Shown here: in pieces, positions 1 to 7,038 of the stretch
Position numbering within the stretch: position 1 is the first letter of the stretch
How the letters are laid out: the number at the start of each line of letters is the position of its first letter
Source: Stenotrophomonas sepilia
Lineage (GTDB): Bacteria; Pseudomonadota; Gammaproteobacteria; Xanthomonadales; Xanthomonadaceae
Direction of reading: 5' to 3'
Assembly: GCF_003244875.1 (NCBI RefSeq)
Contig: NZ_LXXZ01000113.1
Span: forward strand, 1-33,088
DNA: 33,088 nt
Notes under the pieces: model-generated
Seen by the model: only the letters and a program-made list of their open reading frames with translations
Database searches by the model: none
Told to the model about the DNA's origin: nothing
Position numbers and translations under genes: made by a program

Positions 1-203
1 CGACGCGGCGCGAGAGGCGGTGGCGGCAACGCCAGCATCGGCGGCTGCACCACCGGCCGGCGGGTGCTTGCGGTGTCCTTGAACAACAGCCACCACAGCG
101 CGACGCCAAGCACCAGCAACGCGGCCAGCACCAGCGCGACGGTCACCAGCAACGGGCGGCCACGCATGCCGGGCTCCTGCCGAGGGGGTTGATGGGCGGT
201 CAT
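1..203 (-). CDS. tonB: TonB-like energy transducer, N-terminal part, cut by the window edge
   Basis: Only the first 67 codons are present; the gene runs off the left edge. A short cytoplasmic N-terminus is followed by one hydrophobic segment at about residues 19-41, then a proline-rich stretch at about 53-66. This is the usual start of TonB: an inner-membrane anchor and an extended periplasmic linker. The TonB C-terminal domain would lie outside the window, so the call rests on this topology and on position directly after exbB and exbD (3 bases after the exbD stop). The start at 203 has an AGGG seven bases upstream. An internal ATG at 167 has an even better AGGAG at seven bases and would give a shorter tail. 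It probably couples the proton motive force collected by the adjacent ExbBD to an outer-membrane process of this locus. Confidence 0.72.
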   Translation of the reverse strand, partial: MTAHQPPRQEPGMRGRPLLVTVALVLAALLVLGVALWWLLFKDTASTRRPVVQPPMLALPPPPLAPR

Positions 204-206
204 GCC

Positions 207-620
207 TCAGCCCTGCGCCTTGCCGGTGACCAGGCCGACCTGGGCCAGCTCCAGGCGCCGCAGCAGGTCCAGCACCTCGACCACGCGGGCATACTGCACC
301 TGTGCGTCGCCGCGCACGATCACCGGGAAATCCGGCGTGGTCGCGCGTTCGGTACGCAGGCGATCTTCCAGCTCGGCCATCGTCACCGGGTAGGCATCCA
401 GGAACACCTGGCCGCTGGGGTCGATGGTGATCGCCTTGGTCTTCGGCTTCTCCAGCGCGACGCTGTTGCTCGCCTTCGGCAGGTTGACCTCGATGCCGGG
501 GATGGAGGCGTTGCTGGTCAGGATGAAGATCACCAGCACCACCAGCAGCACGTCGACGAAGGGCGTCACGTTGATGCCCTTCTCGCGCTTCTTGATGCCG
601 AACTTCGCCTTCTGGCCCAT
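207..620 (-). CDS. exbD: ExbD/TolR-family proton-channel subunit
   Basis: A 137-residue protein with the classic ExbD plan: a basic N-terminus with the INVTPFVDV motif at residues 16-24, where the Asp of FVD is the proton-carrying residue of the family, then one transmembrane helix and a periplasmic domain of about 90 residues containing VIVRGDAQVQYARVVEVLD. The ATG at 620 is chosen because the family N-terminus begins there; upstream in-frame codons read through the exbB end and look non-coding. The exbB stop lies 10 bases upstream and the tonB-like start 3 bases downstream, so the three are surely co-transcribed. It acts in the inner membrane with ExbB and TonB to energise an outer-membrane process. 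Confidence 0.95.
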   Translation of the reverse strand: MGQKAKFGIKKREKGINVTPFVDVLLVVLVIFILTSNASIPGIEVNLPKASNSVALEKPKTKAITIDPSGQVFLDAYPVTMAELEDRLRTERATTPDFPVIVRGDAQVQYARVVEVLDLLRRLELAQVGLVTGKAQG

Positions 621-630
621 GGCGCGCCCC

Positions 631-2415
631 TCAGCCCTGCACCGCGGCCGGGCCGCGCCCGTCCTGCTCTTCGGCCAGGCGTGCGGCGAACTCGTCGATG
701 AACACTGCCATGTCCGCACCGATCGCTTCGGCACGCGCGCCCAGGTAGTTGTAGCCGAACAGTGCCGGGATCGCGACGCCAAGGCCGGCCGCCGTACACA
801 GCAACGCTGCGGCCATGCCGGGTGCCACAGAGTTGATGTCGACCGCGCCGGCCATCGCCGCCACCACGAACACCAGCATGATGCCGATCACGGTGCCGAA
901 CAGGCCCACATACGGGGCTCCCTCGATGGTGGTCGACAACCAGTTCATGCGTCGTGCCATTGCCTCCTGCTCACGCACCATCACCGCATCCATCGACGCG
1001 CGGATCGCCGCGATGGTGGCGCCACTGAGGTAGCCACTGTTGCCGTCGCGCTGATGGCGCTGCTGCATTTCGTCGATGGCCACCTGGTAGATGCGCCACA
1101 GCGAACCGTCGTGCATCGCGGTGGGTGCCTTGCCCTGGCGGTCCATGTCGGACAGGGTGCGCAGCGGTACGCCGGACAGCTTGCCGAAGCTCTCGGTGAA
1201 CACCGCATTGGCCTTGCTGGTACGGCCGAAGTGGCGGCTCTTGGCGATCATGATCGCCCACGACAGCAGCATCATCAGGCCGAGGATCGCGACCACCACC
1301 CAGGCGTCGAACGGCATCGCCTTGAGGATGAAGGCGAAGTGGCTCTGGCCGGCGGACTGCTCGTCGGCGCCGTAGCTGATCAGCCGCGAATCGGCACCCT
1401 GTGCGGTGGCATCGGCCAGCAGCAGCGCGGCCGGCCGTGCCACGCGCGAGATGCGCAGTTCATCCAGCGCACCTTCGAAGTTGGCCAGTGGCTGCACCGC
1501 GCCCGGCGCATCGGCACCCACCACCGGAGCCGTGCCCAGCGCCGGCAGCGCACCGCTCAGCTGGGCAACGACGCGCCCGTTGAGGTACAGCTGCAACGCG
1601 CCCTTCTCTGCCGTCAGTGCAACGTGTGCCCACTGTCCTTCCGGAACCGGCTGCGCGGGCGTGCTGCGCTGGCCATTGAGCTGCACGAACGGCACGCGGT
1701 TCTCGATGCCCAGCACCAGTTCGGACGCGCCATCTCGGCGGGCGTAGATGGCCTGCGCAGCGGTGTTGCTGCCGGGCTTGATCCAGGCCGAGACGGTCAG
1801 CGGTGCACCCGCTTCCTGTGCCAGCGAGGCGCTGGCCGGCAGCGGCAGCGGCGCGGTGCCCAGCTGAACGCCGCGACCGATCACCGAGCCTTCCGCCGGC
1901 GGTGCCACGGCACCGGCGTTGTTGCCGTAGGCGGTGGTATCACGCGCCGGGGCGTTGGCCTCGGCAAAGTGGTAGACCAGCGTATAGTCCGGATCGAACA
2001 CCTGCTGGCCGTTGCCGCTGGCCGGGGCCTTTTCATTGCCGTAGTACATCCAGATCGTCTGCGGCGCGGCGGCACTGAACGCAGGCACGTCCACCCAGAC
2101 CAGGGCCAGGCCCATCTTGGGATCGAACTGTTCGATCTGGTGGGCCAGCACGGTACGGCCATCACCCGAGACGAAGCGCAGGTCGTTGCCCGCATCCTGG
2201 GTGCCGTCGAAGCCGAAGTTGCCGGTATGCAGGCGCAGCAGCAGCGGCGTGCGGCCCGGGTCACCGGCCAGGCCCGCGCCCTGCGGTCCGGCGTCGATGG
2301 TGATCGGCTTGCGGTACTTCCATTCGGCCTGCCACCAATTGGCATCGGCCGCAGCCGTCGGCAGCGCAATCAGCGCGGCCAGCAGCAACAACACTCGGGA
2401 AAGCAAACGGTCCAT
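631..2415 (-). CDS. exbB: ExbB/TolQ/MotA-family proton channel with a DUF2341 and LamG-like periplasmic ectodomain
   Basis: This 594-residue protein is more than twice the length of ordinary ExbB. A signal peptide (residues 1-24) is followed by a DUF2341-like module (about 27-150, with ANWWQAEWKYRKPITID and a WMYYGN strand). A concanavalin/LamG-like module follows (about 180-325; VSAWIKPG, WAHVALT, LYLNGRVVAQ, ALDELRISR). The MotA/TolQ/ExbB channel comes last, with transmembrane helices near 369-391, 501-523 and 530-557 and the hallmark GLFGTVIGI and TAAGLGVAIPA motifs. The ATG at 2415 is chosen over TTG 2445 and ATG 2439 because GGAGA lies eight bases upstream and the signal peptide starts there. 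It sits between tpsB and exbD. The ectodomain might sense a glycan or envelope ligand and gate the channel; that is inference. A comparable long ExbB2 is, from memory, present in the P. aeruginosa pdt locus. Confidence 0.92.
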   Translation of the reverse strand: MDRLLSRVLLLLAALIALPTAAADANWWQAEWKYRKPITIDAGPQGAGLAGDPGRTPLLLRLHTGNFGFDGTQDAGNDLRFVSGDGRTVLAHQIEQFDPKMGLALVWVDVPAFSAAAPQTIWMYYGNEKAPASGNGQQVFDPDYTLVYHFAEANAPARDTTAYGNNAGAVAPPAEGSVIGRGVQLGTAPLPLPASASLAQEAGAPLTVSAWIKPGSNTAAQAIYARRDGASELVLGIENRVPFVQLNGQRSTPAQPVPEGQWAHVALTAEKGALQLYLNGRVVAQLSGALPALGTAPVVGADAPGAVQPLANFEGALDELRISRVARPAALLLADATAQGADSRLISYGADEQSAGQSHFAFILKAMPFDAWVVVAILGLMMLLSWAIMIAKSRHFGRTSKANAVFTESFGKLSGVPLRTLSDMDRQGKAPTAMHDGSLWRIYQVAIDEMQQRHQRDGNSGYLSGATIAAIRASMDAVMVREQEAMARRMNWLSTTIEGAPYVGLFGTVIGIMLVFVVAAMAGAVDINSVAPGMAAALLCTAAGLGVAIPALFGYNYLGARAEAIGADMAVFIDEFAARLAEEQDGRGPAAVQG

Positions 2416-2453
2416 GCGAAGGGTCTCCGGAGAACGCATGTTCAAGGGAAGGG

Positions 2454-4079
2454 TCAGTAACTGGTGCTGATGTTGAAATGCAGGCGCGGATCGTCCTTGC
2501 GCGTGACCGGGCCATCGGCATACGGCCAGGCGTAGTCCAGGCGCAGTTGCAGGTGTTCACCCAGGCGCAGCTGCGCGCCCAGGCCGACCGAGGCCAGGTT
2601 GTACTTGTCGCGCTGTTCGGGCAGCGGCTGGCGCAGGCGCAGGTAGGCTGCGTCGGCAAAGCTGTAGACACGCAGGTCGGCGCCGCGCCACAGTGACCAC
2701 GCAGGCGTGCGCCATTCAAGGCTGGCCAGGCCGCCGTAGTCGCCGATCGCCTCGGCCGACAGGTAGCCGCGCACGGTGTACATGCCACCTGCGGCGAACT
2801 GCTCGGCCGACACCAGTGGCGCATCGGTTACCTGCAGCGAGCCGCGCGCATACCATTGCCAGTCGCTGCCGAAGGTATGCGTGTTGTCCACGTCGGCCTT
2901 GAACGCCACGAAACTCGGGTCGGCCCAGTAGCGCTTCTGCCCGAACGCAGTGGCGTCGCTGCCGTAACCGAACAGGCGGCGGGTACCGGCCACCAGCTGG
3001 GTGTTGATGCTCAGCTGATCGTGCTCGCCCTGGCGCACGCCGACGAAGGCCAGCGTGATCGGCGCGTACTTCAGCGGCGTCTTCAGGCTGTCCTTGCCCA
3101 TCTGCGTGTCCTCCTCGGTGTCCTTGAAATCCACGCCGAGGCTGAGCTGGCGCCACCACTGGCTGCTGCCCGGCAGGCGGTAGTTGAGCTTGAGGCCGAT
3201 CGAATGGCCGTTGCCGATCACATTGGTGCCGGTGCCGGTGCCGACCTGCCCACCTGCATCCAACACGCGGCTGTCGGATCTGTAGCCGGAGGCTTCCAGG
3301 CTCCACGGCGTGCCTTCGAACGGCATTGTGTACGAGGCCGAGAACACCTTGGCCTGCTTCGTATCTTCCGGCGCCAGATACACGCCAAGGTTGGCGCTGT
3401 GCCCACGCTTCCACAGGTTGTCGTAGGCCAGCGATGCACTCAGGCGCAGCTTCTCGGTGTCGGCGCCATGGTCGTTGTTGAGTGACGCACTGGCACGCCA
3501 CGGCGACTTCTCCTCGACCTGAAGGTCCACATCCATCGTGCCCGGCACCTGGCCTTCGCGCACCAGCGGCATCACCTGGCGACGCCCGCCTTCGTTCAGT
3601 GCGGTCAGTTCCTTCTGGGCCTGGTCAAAGTCCGGAACCTTGCCTTCCGCCAATGCCGGCACGCGTTCAAGAATGCGTTCGGGCGATTCGTGGCGGGTAC
3701 CGACGACGCGGAGCTGGCCGATCGGCGTCTGCTGCACCTTCAGCAGCACCACGCCACCGCTGACCTGCTGCTCGGGCAACTCGACGTAGACCGACTGGTA
3801 GCCGGCCTGCTGGTAGAGCGCGTGGACCGCATCGCGCGCCTTCTCGACATCGGCCAGGGTCTTGCCCGGGCCGAGGAACGGTTCCACCGCACGTTCAATC
3901 TCCCGCGGATCGAGCACTGTGTTGCCGCGCACGATGTATTCGTTGATGTTCACGCTGGGCGCGGGTGCTGCCTCCTGCGCGAGCAGCGGCAGCGGCAGCG
4001 CTGCCAGCGCCAGCATCAACGGATGCAGGCGCAGCGGAAGGCGAACGGCTCGGCACGGAACAGGATTCATCGAAGGCAT
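2454..4079 (-). CDS. TpsB two-partner-secretion outer-membrane transporter (ShlB/FhaC/HecB family), PdtB-like
   Basis: A 541-residue protein with a signal peptide ending near ALPLPLLAQ (residue 35), a POTRA region at about 42-195 (VNINEYIVRGNTVL opens POTRA 1; IGQLRVVGTRHES opens POTRA 2) and a 16-strand-type barrel to the end. The VRGY signature of the conserved lid loop is visible in MYTVRGYLSAEAIGDYG, and the chain ends in an aromatic residue (FNISTSY) as expected for BAM substrates. It should secrete the giant TpsA encoded 3 kb away, rather than an adjacent tpsA as in most two-partner loci. Two starts (4079 and 4070) are possible and neither has a strong ribosome site. It leads the operon tpsB-exbB-exbD-tonB, and a PHO-box-like element lies 77 bases upstream. 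Confidence 0.93.
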   Translation of the reverse strand: MPSMNPVPCRAVRLPLRLHPLMLALAALPLPLLAQEAAPAPSVNINEYIVRGNTVLDPREIERAVEPFLGPGKTLADVEKARDAVHALYQQAGYQSVYVELPEQQVSGGVVLLKVQQTPIGQLRVVGTRHESPERILERVPALAEGKVPDFDQAQKELTALNEGGRRQVMPLVREGQVPGTMDVDLQVEEKSPWRASASLNNDHGADTEKLRLSASLAYDNLWKRGHSANLGVYLAPEDTKQAKVFSASYTMPFEGTPWSLEASGYRSDSRVLDAGGQVGTGTGTNVIGNGHSIGLKLNYRLPGSSQWWRQLSLGVDFKDTEEDTQMGKDSLKTPLKYAPITLAFVGVRQGEHDQLSINTQLVAGTRRLFGYGSDATAFGQKRYWADPSFVAFKADVDNTHTFGSDWQWYARGSLQVTDAPLVSAEQFAAGGMYTVRGYLSAEAIGDYGGLASLEWRTPAWSLWRGADLRVYSFADAAYLRLRQPLPEQRDKYNLASVGLGAQLRLGEHLQLRLDYAWPYADGPVTRKDDPRLHFNISTSY

Positions 4080-4155
4080 CGCGTCGTATCGAAGGGAGGG
4101 GCCAGGGAGCGGCGCGTGGATCTACCAACAGGACGTGTACATCGCGTCAAAGCCG

Positions 4156-4173
4156 CCAACAGTTTTGTGACAG
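4156..4173 (-). promoter_or_regulatory. Putative PHO box upstream of tpsB
   Basis: On the minus strand the 18 bases read CTGTCAC-AAAA-CTGTTGG: two 7-base units in direct repeat at the 11-base period of the PhoB box (consensus CTGTCAT-N4-CTGTCAC). The first unit matches 6 of 7 and the second keeps CTGT. A further CTGTCAA lies at 4186-4192, 19 bases upstream, so not in register. Downstream -10 candidates (GATGTA/TGTACA) are weak. PhoB control is inference, supported by the PdtB/Hxc-like context. Confidence 0.45.
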
Positions 4174-4271
4174 CGCCGTCATCTTTTGACAGCGCCGCAA
4201 CGCACGCAGGCGGGCCCTGCCTTGGCCACCCGTCTTCATTGCAGAACATCGATTGCTGCGGGAGATTCGAG

Positions 4272-4607
4272 ATGCGTGAATCGTTGATGCCGGGCCTGCG
4301 CGCTGCGCTCGCCCTCGCCCTGCTGCTGGCGCTGCCATCGGGTCGCGCCGACGAGGTGAAGAAGCAGGAAGGAGCTACGCCCTGCATCGAAGTGCAGGTC
4401 AACGGCGAGCGGATTCCGGCCTGGGACTGCCTGCAACGCAAGCTGGCTCCTGCGACAAGGCCGGCGAAGTCGCCAGCGCTCCCCGAAGCCGAACGCCTGA
4501 TGCGGCAGCCCGGCAACCAGCTGATGCAATACAACCTGGAAGGCACGCGGCAGCGCATGGGCGATGCGTTCGGTCGCTCGGTGGTGCCGCAGCGACCTGC
4601 GCGCTGA
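4272..4607 (+). CDS. Small secreted protein of unknown function
   Basis: A 111-residue protein preceded by GGAG seven bases before the ATG. Residues 1-26 form a clear Sec signal peptide (LRAALALALLLALPSGRA). The mature part begins DEVKKQEG, has two cysteines (C38 and C53) that flank VQVNGERIPAWD and could form a disulfide, then an Ala/Pro-rich linker and an Arg-rich tail (GTRQRMGDAFGRSVVPQRP). I do not recognise the family. It is divergent from tpsB, sharing the 192-base intergenic region with the putative PHO box, and convergent with gspC, separated by an inverted SMAG pair. Position suggests a co-regulated periplasmic or exported accessory factor, but no function can be assigned. Confidence 0.8.
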   Translation: MRESLMPGLRAALALALLLALPSGRADEVKKQEGATPCIEVQVNGERIPAWDCLQRKLAPATRPAKSPALPEAERLMRQPGNQLMQYNLEGTRQRMGDAFGRSVVPQRPAR

Positions 4608-4619
4608 GCCTGCGCCTCT

Positions 4620-4701
4620 GTAGCGCCGAGCCCTTGCTCGGCTGTCTTTGTATCCGTCGACGAGGCCAAGCTGAAGCAGCCGAGCGCAGGCTCGGCCCTA
4701 C
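4620..4701. repeat. Inverted pair of SMAG (GTAG) palindromic repeats
   Basis: The first element starts GTAG at 4620 on the plus strand and folds as CGAGC/GCTCG to about 4643. The second, in opposite orientation, spans about 4675-4701 with its GTAG on the minus strand at 4701-4698. The pair makes a larger stem-loop between two convergent genes and may end or stabilise both transcripts. The minus-strand TAG (4700-4698) is also the gspC stop codon. Confidence 0.85.
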
Positions 4702-5216
4702 AGGGCGGCCGGCACGATGCCATCGCTCGGCACCGGTGGCAGCGTGGGCACCGCTAGGCTGCGCGGCTGCCCTGCCTGGTTCAGCTCCACCGTGTTGGCA
4801 CTGATGCTGGCCAGCACCGTGCAGGGCCCCAGCCGCTGGCCCGGCGCGTAGGCCTCGGCAGGACGCCCATCCACCGAGAGCAGCGCAAGCGGTGCGTGGT
4901 CGCCGGCCATCACGCCCAGCACCACCACCTCGGTCTGCACTGCGCCGGGGGACAACAGTCGCACCAGCGGCAGGCTTGCCACCGCATCGAACATCGGCCG
5001 CACCGCCGCCTCGGTCTTCGCCTCGCTGGCCACAGCCGCCGGCGCTACCGCAGACAGAGTGACGCCCCAGTAGGCCACCACGGCCAGCAGCAACGTTGCC
5101 GCCAGCAGGGTCAGTATGCGATTGCGATCCCAGCGCCTGCCATCCATGTTCCGCACCATCGCCACGTTCGTCCCTGCCCACGCTAGCAGCTGCAGCTGAC
5201 GCTTTTGTTTCATCAT
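4698..5216 (-). CDS. gspC: Type II secretion GspC-like inner-membrane protein (HxcP-like), short form
   Basis: A 172-residue protein with a short cytoplasmic N-terminus, one membrane helix (about residues 33-53, RILTLLAATLLLAVVAYWG), a linker and an HR-like domain at about 75-160 (VVVLGVMAGDHAPLALLSVDGRPAEAY, GQRLGPCTVLASI, TVELNQAGQPRSL). It has no PDZ or coiled-coil end, so it is the minimal GspC type. GspC links the secretin to the inner-membrane platform. The start is uncertain: 5216, 5159 (MVRN) and 5147 (MDGRR) are all possible, and the later ones leave more room for a promoter between this gene and the divergent gspH. The stop codon is part of a SMAG repeat, so the natural C-terminus may have been changed by repeat insertion. 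Confidence 0.75.
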   Translation of the reverse strand: MMKQKRQLQLLAWAGTNVAMVRNMDGRRWDRNRILTLLAATLLLAVVAYWGVTLSAVAPAAVASEAKTEAAVRPMFDAVASLPLVRLLSPGAVQTEVVVLGVMAGDHAPLALLSVDGRPAEAYAPGQRLGPCTVLASISANTVELNQAGQPRSLAVPTLPPVPSDGIVPAAL

Positions 5217-5262
5217 GCGGGCCTATGCTGGGAGGCATCGGCCAGCACAGGAGGCAACGTCG

Positions 5263-5709
5263 ATGCAGCGCATGCCGCGTGGTTTCACCCTGCTGGAACT
5301 GATGGTGGTGCTGGTGATCATCGGTATCTGCACGGCGGGCATCGGGCTGGGCCTGGGCAGCCTGCTCGACCCGGGCCGGCAGCTGCGACAGGAGGCCGAA
5401 CGGTTGGCACAGCGCCTGCAGGTGGCACGCGATGAGGCGCGCATCGATGGCCGTCCGTGGCGCTGGCAGGCCGACGCCGCCGGCTACCGCTTCAGCCGCC
5501 GCGAAGGCACCCGTTGGGTGGATGTGCAGCGCGACGACCAGCTGCGACCACAGCCATGGCAGCCGGCGGGCATCGCGGTGCAGCCGAGCACGCCGATTGA
5601 ACTGAGCCCCGAATGGATTGGCGTGGCGTGGGAGGTGACGCTGTCGTTGCAGGGCCGCCAGCTGCGTCTTCGTGATGATGGCAGCGGACAGTTGCAGGTC
5701 GTGCAGTGA
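5263..5709 (+). CDS. gspH: Type II secretion minor pseudopilin GspH
   Basis: A 148-residue prepilin-like protein. The leader MQRMPRG precedes FTLLELMVVLVIIG, giving a prepilin-peptidase site G7/F8 with the conserved Glu at +5 (E12) and an N-terminal hydrophobic helix. AGGAGG lies eight bases before the ATG at 5263, which fixes the start; longer upstream readings are not prepilin-like. It is first in a three-gene pseudopilin operon and its TGA overlaps the GTG of gspI. GspH belongs to the pseudopilus tip complex with I, J and K. No gspO (prepilin peptidase) is in the window, so a peptidase encoded elsewhere, perhaps PilD of type IV pili, must process it. Confidence 0.93.
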   Translation: MQRMPRGFTLLELMVVLVIIGICTAGIGLGLGSLLDPGRQLRQEAERLAQRLQVARDEARIDGRPWRWQADAAGYRFSRREGTRWVDVQRDDQLRPQPWQPAGIAVQPSTPIELSPEWIGVAWEVTLSLQGRQLRLRDDGSGQLQVVQ

Positions 5710-6068
5710 AGCGGAACAGGCACGGGTTCACCCTGATCGAAGTGCTGATCGCATTGGCGATCGTTTCAATCGCACTGGCGGCGGTGATGCGTTCGGTGGC
5801 GGTGGCCACCGACGATCAGTCGCGCCTGCGCGATCGTCGGCTGGCACTGATGTGCGCGCAGGACCGCTGGCAGGAGCTGCGCCTGGCCGCGCAGCCGCCC
5901 AAGGATGCACGGCAGCGCTGCGTGCAGGGGCGCAGCACGTTTCTGGTGCTGCAACATGTCGGCACGGGGAGTGACGGACAGCCGCAACTGGAACTCAGCC
6001 TGGTGGCCGAAGATGCACCGCGGCAGTCGCTGGCGCGGGTGCAGCTACCGTGGACGGCAGCGCCATGA
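5706..6068 (+). CDS. gspI: Type II secretion minor pseudopilin GspI
   Basis: A 120-residue protein starting with GTG at 5706, overlapping the gspH stop as GTGA. The leader MKRNRHG is followed by FTLIEVLIALAIVSIALAAV, giving cleavage at G7/F8 with E12 at +5. The length and the RRLALMCAQDRWQELR segment after the helix fit GspI, a tip-complex subunit that associates with J and K. The gspJ start overlaps its stop as ATGA, so the three pseudopilins are translationally coupled. Confidence 0.93.
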   Translation: MKRNRHGFTLIEVLIALAIVSIALAAVMRSVAVATDDQSRLRDRRLALMCAQDRWQELRLAAQPPKDARQRCVQGRSTFLVLQHVGTGSDGQPQLELSLVAEDAPRQSLARVQLPWTAAP

Positions 6069-6679
6069 GGCACGCCGCACGTGGCTTCACTCTGATCGAG
6101 GTGATGATCGCGATCACCATCATGGGTGTGCTGGCGCTGATCTGCTGGCGTGCGCTGGACAGCGTGGCCAGCAGCGACCAGCGCCTGCGCCGGGCCGATG
6201 CCGAAACCACAACGGCGTTGCGCATCCTGCAGCAGTTCCAGCGCGATATCGAGATGCGTGCCGACGACGCGCTGATGAATGGTGCAGTGCGTCCGGCCGA
6301 TCAACCGCAGCGGCTGCTGCCTCCGTCCCTGGTAAGCGAACGGCACCCGGACGGCAGCTTTGCGCTGGAGATCACCCGCAGTGTCGGCAGTGATGGACTA
6401 CGCTGGCAGCGGGTGCGCTGGTGGCGGCAGGGCACTACGCTGTGGCGGGCCAGTGGCGCGGCGACGGATCGATACCCCCTGCCCGCGCCTGAGCCGTCGA
6501 AAGCCATTGCGGTGGCCAGGGATGTGCAGCGGTTCGAGGTACGCGCCTGGCAGCCGGGCGCGGGGTGGGCGCTGTTGCCGAGCGAAGGCGTAGTGCTGCC
6601 GGCCACCGGGCTGGAACTGCGGTTGGGCCTGCGCGATGGGCGTGGGCCGTTGAGCTACCGGCGCGTGCTGGCGTTGTAG
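6065..6679 (+). CDS. gspJ: Type II secretion minor pseudopilin GspJ
   Basis: A 204-residue protein with the leader MRHAARG and FTLIEVMIAITIMGVLAL (site G7/F8, E12 at +5). The globular part carries the usual GspJ pattern of an early CWRALDSVASSDQRLRRAD helix, RILQQFQRDIEMR, and a late WVALLP-like strand region ending in a short tail. The ATG at 6065 overlaps the gspI stop. The gene ends in TAG at 6677-6679, inside another GTAG tetranucleotide, and faces tpsA across a repeat-filled gap. In the T2SS the I-J-K complex caps the pseudopilus. Confidence 0.93.
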   Translation: MRHAARGFTLIEVMIAITIMGVLALICWRALDSVASSDQRLRRADAETTTALRILQQFQRDIEMRADDALMNGAVRPADQPQRLLPPSLVSERHPDGSFALEITRSVGSDGLRWQRVRWWRQGTTLWRASGAATDRYPLPAPEPSKAIAVARDVQRFEVRAWQPGAGWALLPSEGVVLPATGLELRLGLRDGRGPLSYRRVLAL

Positions 6680-6697
6680 GATTCCTCCCAGGCAAAG

Positions 6698-7038
6698 CAT
6701 CCACGCATGGCGTGGATCTACTGCCGAGCGGCTTCTACTGCCCGGCCTGCCCTGGTGGGTGCCGACCGTTGGTCGGCACTGATGCTGGCCCAGCCATCCA
6801 CGCATGGCGTGGACCTACTGCCGAGCCTGCCGCCGGGTGCTTTCCTGCGCCCGGCGGCGCCGTGTCGGTGGTCCTCACCGCTGAAGGCCGCTCCCTGCCC
6901 TCCGTGCCGTCCTGGCTGGGGCCGCCACCGTTCCCTGGCGGCTGGCCCGATGCTATCCGTTCTTCCTGGTCAGTCCCATCCACGCATGGCGTGGATCTAC
7001 TGCCGGCCGCGATCGTGCCGACCAGGGTCGGCACCTAG
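6698..7038. repeat. Cluster of five SMAG-type palindromes between convergent gspJ and tpsA
   Basis: The 355-base gap between gspJ and tpsA holds no gene. Three near-identical 24-base elements lie at 6698-6721, 6795-6818 and 6977-7000, all with GTAG on the minus strand and a CCACGC/GCGTGG stem. A second type with stem TGCCGACC/GGTCGGCA lies at 6757-6779 and at 7015-7034. The last is followed on the plus strand by CTAG (7035-7038), whose minus-strand TAG is the tpsA stop. The cluster is placed to stop or protect both converging transcripts. SMAG elements are the known REP family of S. maltophilia. Confidence 0.85.

Noticed and set aside
424..2460. Long open frame on the plus strand opposite exbB
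   Set aside because: It is an antisense shadow caused by high GC. Its His/Arg/Gln-rich translation has no domain, while the minus strand has signal peptide, folds and channel motifs.
6698..7038. CRISPR-like array
   Set aside because: The repeats are palindromic, of two types, unevenly spaced and without unique spacers of constant size; they are REP/SMAG elements.
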